Assembly (NCBI GenBank): GCA_021781095.1
Contig: JAJXXM010000079.1
Span: 1-8,238, forward strand
Origin: a bacterium
Lineage (GTDB): Bacteria; Eremiobacterota; Eremiobacteria; Baltobacterales; Baltobacteraceae
DNA: 8,238 nucleotides
Direction: 5' to 3'
Below, piece by piece: positions 7,360 through 8,238 of this stretch (its first letter is position 1; every line of letters begins with the position of its first letter). The notes beneath the pieces are model-generated. The model was not told where the DNA came from. It saw only the letters and a list, made by a program, of their open reading frames with translations, and ran no database searches. The translations under genes were made by a program, and so were the position numbers.

Positions 7360-7388
7360 ATTGTTTCTCGTGAAACACGCGCTGTCAG
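7360..7388 (-). promoter_or_regulatory. candidate sigma-70 promoter for the cca-parAB operon, overlapping a parS-like site
   Basis: On the minus strand CTGACA (7388-7383, five of six matches to TTGACA) is followed after exactly 17 bases by AACAAT (7365-7360, four of six matches to TATAAT). Transcription would begin near 7353, about 35 bases before the cca ATG. The -35 hexamer is the terminal bases of a truncated REP element and the spacer plus -10 contain the parS variant 7362-7377. The match is modest and no alternative was tested computationally. Confidence 0.35.
7362..7377. promoter_or_regulatory. parS-like site, one central mismatch
   Basis: The plus strand reads TGTTTCTCGTGAAACA, identical to the parS palindrome at 5911-5926 except for T instead of A at position 7, which breaks the central CACGTG. 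It lies 43 bases upstream of the cca start and within a candidate promoter. Single changes in parS usually weaken ParB binding to differing degrees; whether this site is used is unknown. Confidence 0.75.
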
Positions 7389-7400
7389 CCCGAGTAGGCC
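7383..7400 (-). repeat. REP-like element, 3' half only
   Basis: On the minus strand this reads GCCTACTCGGGCTGACA, the 3' arm and tail of the REP-like element found complete at 7404-7444 and 7447-7487. The 5' arm and loop are missing. The tail gives the -35 hexamer of the candidate cca promoter. Confidence 0.65.
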
Positions 7401-7403
7401 CCG

Positions 7404-7444
7404 TGTCAGCCCGAATAGGCTGCGCAGCAGCCGTATCGAGGGCC
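7404..7444 (-). repeat. REP-like palindromic element, subtype with GGCTGC/GCAGCC stem
   Basis: On the minus strand: GGCCCTCGATACG, the hairpin GGCTGC-TGC-GCAGCC sharing its first G with that segment, then TATTCGGGCTGACA. The flanks match the array elements further right, but the stem sequence differs and remains self-complementary. It has TATTCGG where its neighbour has TACTCGG. Confidence 0.8.
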
Positions 7445-7446
7445 CC

Positions 7447-7487
7447 TGTCAGCCCGAGTAGGCTGCGCAGCAGCCGTATCGAGGGCC
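7447..7487 (-). repeat. REP-like palindromic element, subtype with GGCTGC/GCAGCC stem
   Basis: A second copy in direct orientation to 7404-7444, differing from it by one base (TACTCGG instead of TATTCGG). The conserved frame is CCTCGATACG on one side and TACTCGGGCTGACA on the other, with a six-base-pair GC stem between. Confidence 0.82.
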
Positions 7488-7507
7488 GCCCCCACAAACC
7501 GCTGCCG

Positions 7508-7566
7508 CCTCGATACGCCGCGGAGTTTACGCCGAGCTCGCCGAGGGGCGGCTACTCGGCGTGACA
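7508..7566 (+). repeat. REP-like element with enlarged central segment
   Basis: This 59-base copy begins CCTCGATACGCCGC and ends GGCGGCTACTCGGCGTGACA, the same ends as the 39-base array unit, but about 20 extra bases (containing CGAGCTCG) replace the short TGCG loop. It is inverted relative to the three elements to its left and parallel to the array on its right, so the cluster changes direction at about 7490-7505. Confidence 0.75.
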
Positions 7567-7586
7567 GGAAGCCCCCATGGGCTGGT

Positions 7587-7602
7587 TGTTTCTCGTGAAA
7601 CA
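7587..7602. promoter_or_regulatory. second parS-like site with the same central mismatch
   Basis: The plus strand again reads TGTTTCTCGTGAAACA, identical to 7362-7377, preceded by the same extra T. The start-to-start distance is 225 bases and no further flanking similarity is visible, so the site sequence is conserved on its own. The two variants bracket the four REP copies at 7383-7566. CATAAT at its right edge resembles a -10 hexamer, but no matching -35 was found. Confidence 0.75.
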
Positions 7603-7730
7603 TAATCGCGGAGCCGCGCCGCACCGTCGTGCTGCCCCGACGAGCGCTTAAGCGAGCGGCGAGGACCCTGACATTGCTTGTCCGAGCCGCGAGCGTCTAG
7701 CGAGGAGCGGGCTGCGCGAGCGGTGCGGCG
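7603..7730. other. gene-free spacer with a short palindrome
   Basis: No convincing gene lies here. It holds the perfect palindrome CGCTTAAGCG (7645-7654) inside GC-rich sequence that ends in CCTGACA (7667-7673), the same last bases as the REP elements, so it may be a diverged member or a different palindromic repeat. The right part (7681-7725) has several GAGCG runs but no clear structure. Confidence 0.4.
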
Positions 7731-7769
7731 CCTTGATACGCCGCCTGCGGGCGGCTACTCGGCGTGACA

Positions 7770-7901
7770 CAGGAGCGGCGCGACGCAGGAGCGGCGCCTC
7801 GATACGCCGCCTGCGGGCAGCTACTCGGCGTGACACAGGAGCGGCGTGACGCAGGAGCGGCGCCTCGATACGCCGCCTGCGGGCAGCTACTCGGCGTGAC
7901 A
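7770..7901 (+). repeat. 66-base tandem duplication inside the array
   Basis: 7770-7835 and 7836-7901 are the same 27-base gap plus 39-base REP core. They differ at one base (C at 7781, T at 7847) and share the GGCAGC variant, so the variant arose before the duplication. Confidence 0.88.
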
Positions 7902-8135
7902 CCGGGGGTGCCGCCTCGATACGCCGCCTGCGGGCGGCTACTCGGCGTGACACCGGGGCGGCGTGACGCAGGAGCGGGGCCTCGATACGCCGCCTGCGGG
8001 CGGCTACTCGGCGTGACACCGGGGGTGCCGCCTCGATACGCCGCCTGCGGGCGGCTACTCGGCGTGACACCGGGGCGGCGTGACGCAGGAGCGGGGCCTC
8101 GATACGCCGCCTGCGGGCGGCTACTCGGCATGACA
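7902..8135 (+). repeat. 117-base higher-order tandem duplication inside the array
   Basis: 7902-8018 and 8019-8135 each contain a 12-base gap, a core, a 27-base gap and a core. Comparing them by eye I find one difference (G against A at 8130). This near identity shows a recent duplication of a two-element block. Confidence 0.9.
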
Positions 8136-8238
8136 CCGGGTGCGGCGCCTCGATACGCCGCCTGCGGGCGGCTACTCGGCGTGACACCGGGCCTACTCGG
8201 CGTGACACCGAGGCGGCGTGACACCGGGGCGGCGCCTC

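Larger units (their letters stand above)
7731..8238 (+). repeat. tandem array of REP-like 39-base palindromic elements
   Basis: Eight complete copies begin at 7731, 7797, 7863, 7914, 7980, 8031, 8097 and 8148, all in the same direction; a 3' half copy lies at 8191-8207 and a ninth begins at 8235 and is cut by the window end. Each runs CCTCGATACGCCGCC, loop TGCG, GGCGGCTACTCGGCGTGACA (last C of the left arm immediately before the loop). The arms CGATACGCCGCC and GGCGGCTACTCG can pair over 11 base pairs with one bulged C on each side. Variants are CTTG for CTCG in copy 1, GGCAGC for GGCGGC in copies 2 and 3, and GGCATGACA in copy 7. Gaps are of two kinds, about 27 bases (GCAGGAGCGG-containing) and 12 bases. 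No cas genes, unique spacers or coding evidence accompany it. Confidence 0.92.

Noticed and set aside
7319..7378. Cca start at GTG 7378
   Set aside because: It would encode a 20-residue extension, beginning MFHEK, directly from the parS-like site and has no Shine-Dalgarno; the family-like sequence starts after ATG 7318.
7577..7606. Promoter at CATAAT beside the second parS variant
   Set aside because: No hexamer resembling TTGACA lies 16-18 bases upstream and no gene starts downstream.
7648..8224. Long open minus-strand frames through the repeat array, encoding arginine- or proline-rich repeats
   Set aside because: They stay open because the repeat periods (51 and 66) are multiples of three. 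They have no ribosome-binding site or recognisable fold, two frames are open at once, and base changes between copies alter the protein freely.
7731..8238. CRISPR array
   Set aside because: The repeats are regularly spaced and palindromic, but the gaps are themselves repeated (two types only), no cas gene is present, and higher-order duplications explain the structure.
7319..8238. DnaA-box replication origin in the gene-free tract
   Set aside because: I found no TTATNCACA-type boxes or AT-rich unwinding stretch; the tract is GC-rich. The origin may be near but is not seen here.

Overview
The window is a GC-rich bacterial chromosome segment. It holds three rightward genes (bases 1-1594), seven leftward genes packed as one probable operon (7318 down to 1601), and a gene-free 920-base tract (7319-8238) full of palindromic repeats and parS-like sites. 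The par genes are of the chromosomal type, and the tight packing, alternative start codons and many CGATCG-type runs fit an uncultured high-GC phylum. I lean weakly toward Eremiobacterota/Vulcanimicrobiota-like bacteria, but nothing in the window proves a taxon.

Rightward block: the 3' part of a class I/II aminotransferase, then two small three-helix membrane proteins that look like tandem paralogues. They end 6 bases from the end of trpS, which runs the opposite way.

Leftward block, in transcription order: cca (tRNA nucleotidyltransferase), parA, parB, a 69-residue membrane protein, thiE, thiD, trpS. Junctions are overlaps of 1-4 bases or gaps of 10-40 bases, so co-transcription and translational coupling are likely. 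The block joins tRNA maturation and charging (cca, trpS), chromosome segregation (parAB) and thiamine phosphate synthesis (thiE, thiD). A perfect 16-base parS palindrome (5911-5926) lies across the cca stop codon just before parA. parA appears to start at a CTG codon with a strong, well-spaced Shine-Dalgarno sequence.

Gene-free tract: two further parS-like sites (7362-7377 and 7587-7602) carry the same single-base change in the centre. Between them sit four copies or fragments of a REP-like hairpin element. From 7731 to the window end the same element forms a tandem array of eight complete 39-base copies with 51- or 66-base periods, built by recent 66-base and 117-base duplications. The first parS variant lies inside a candidate promoter for the cca-parAB operon whose -35 hexamer is the end of a REP fragment. 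That suggests, but does not show, ParB control of the operon. The parS/REP region is the most interesting part of the window.
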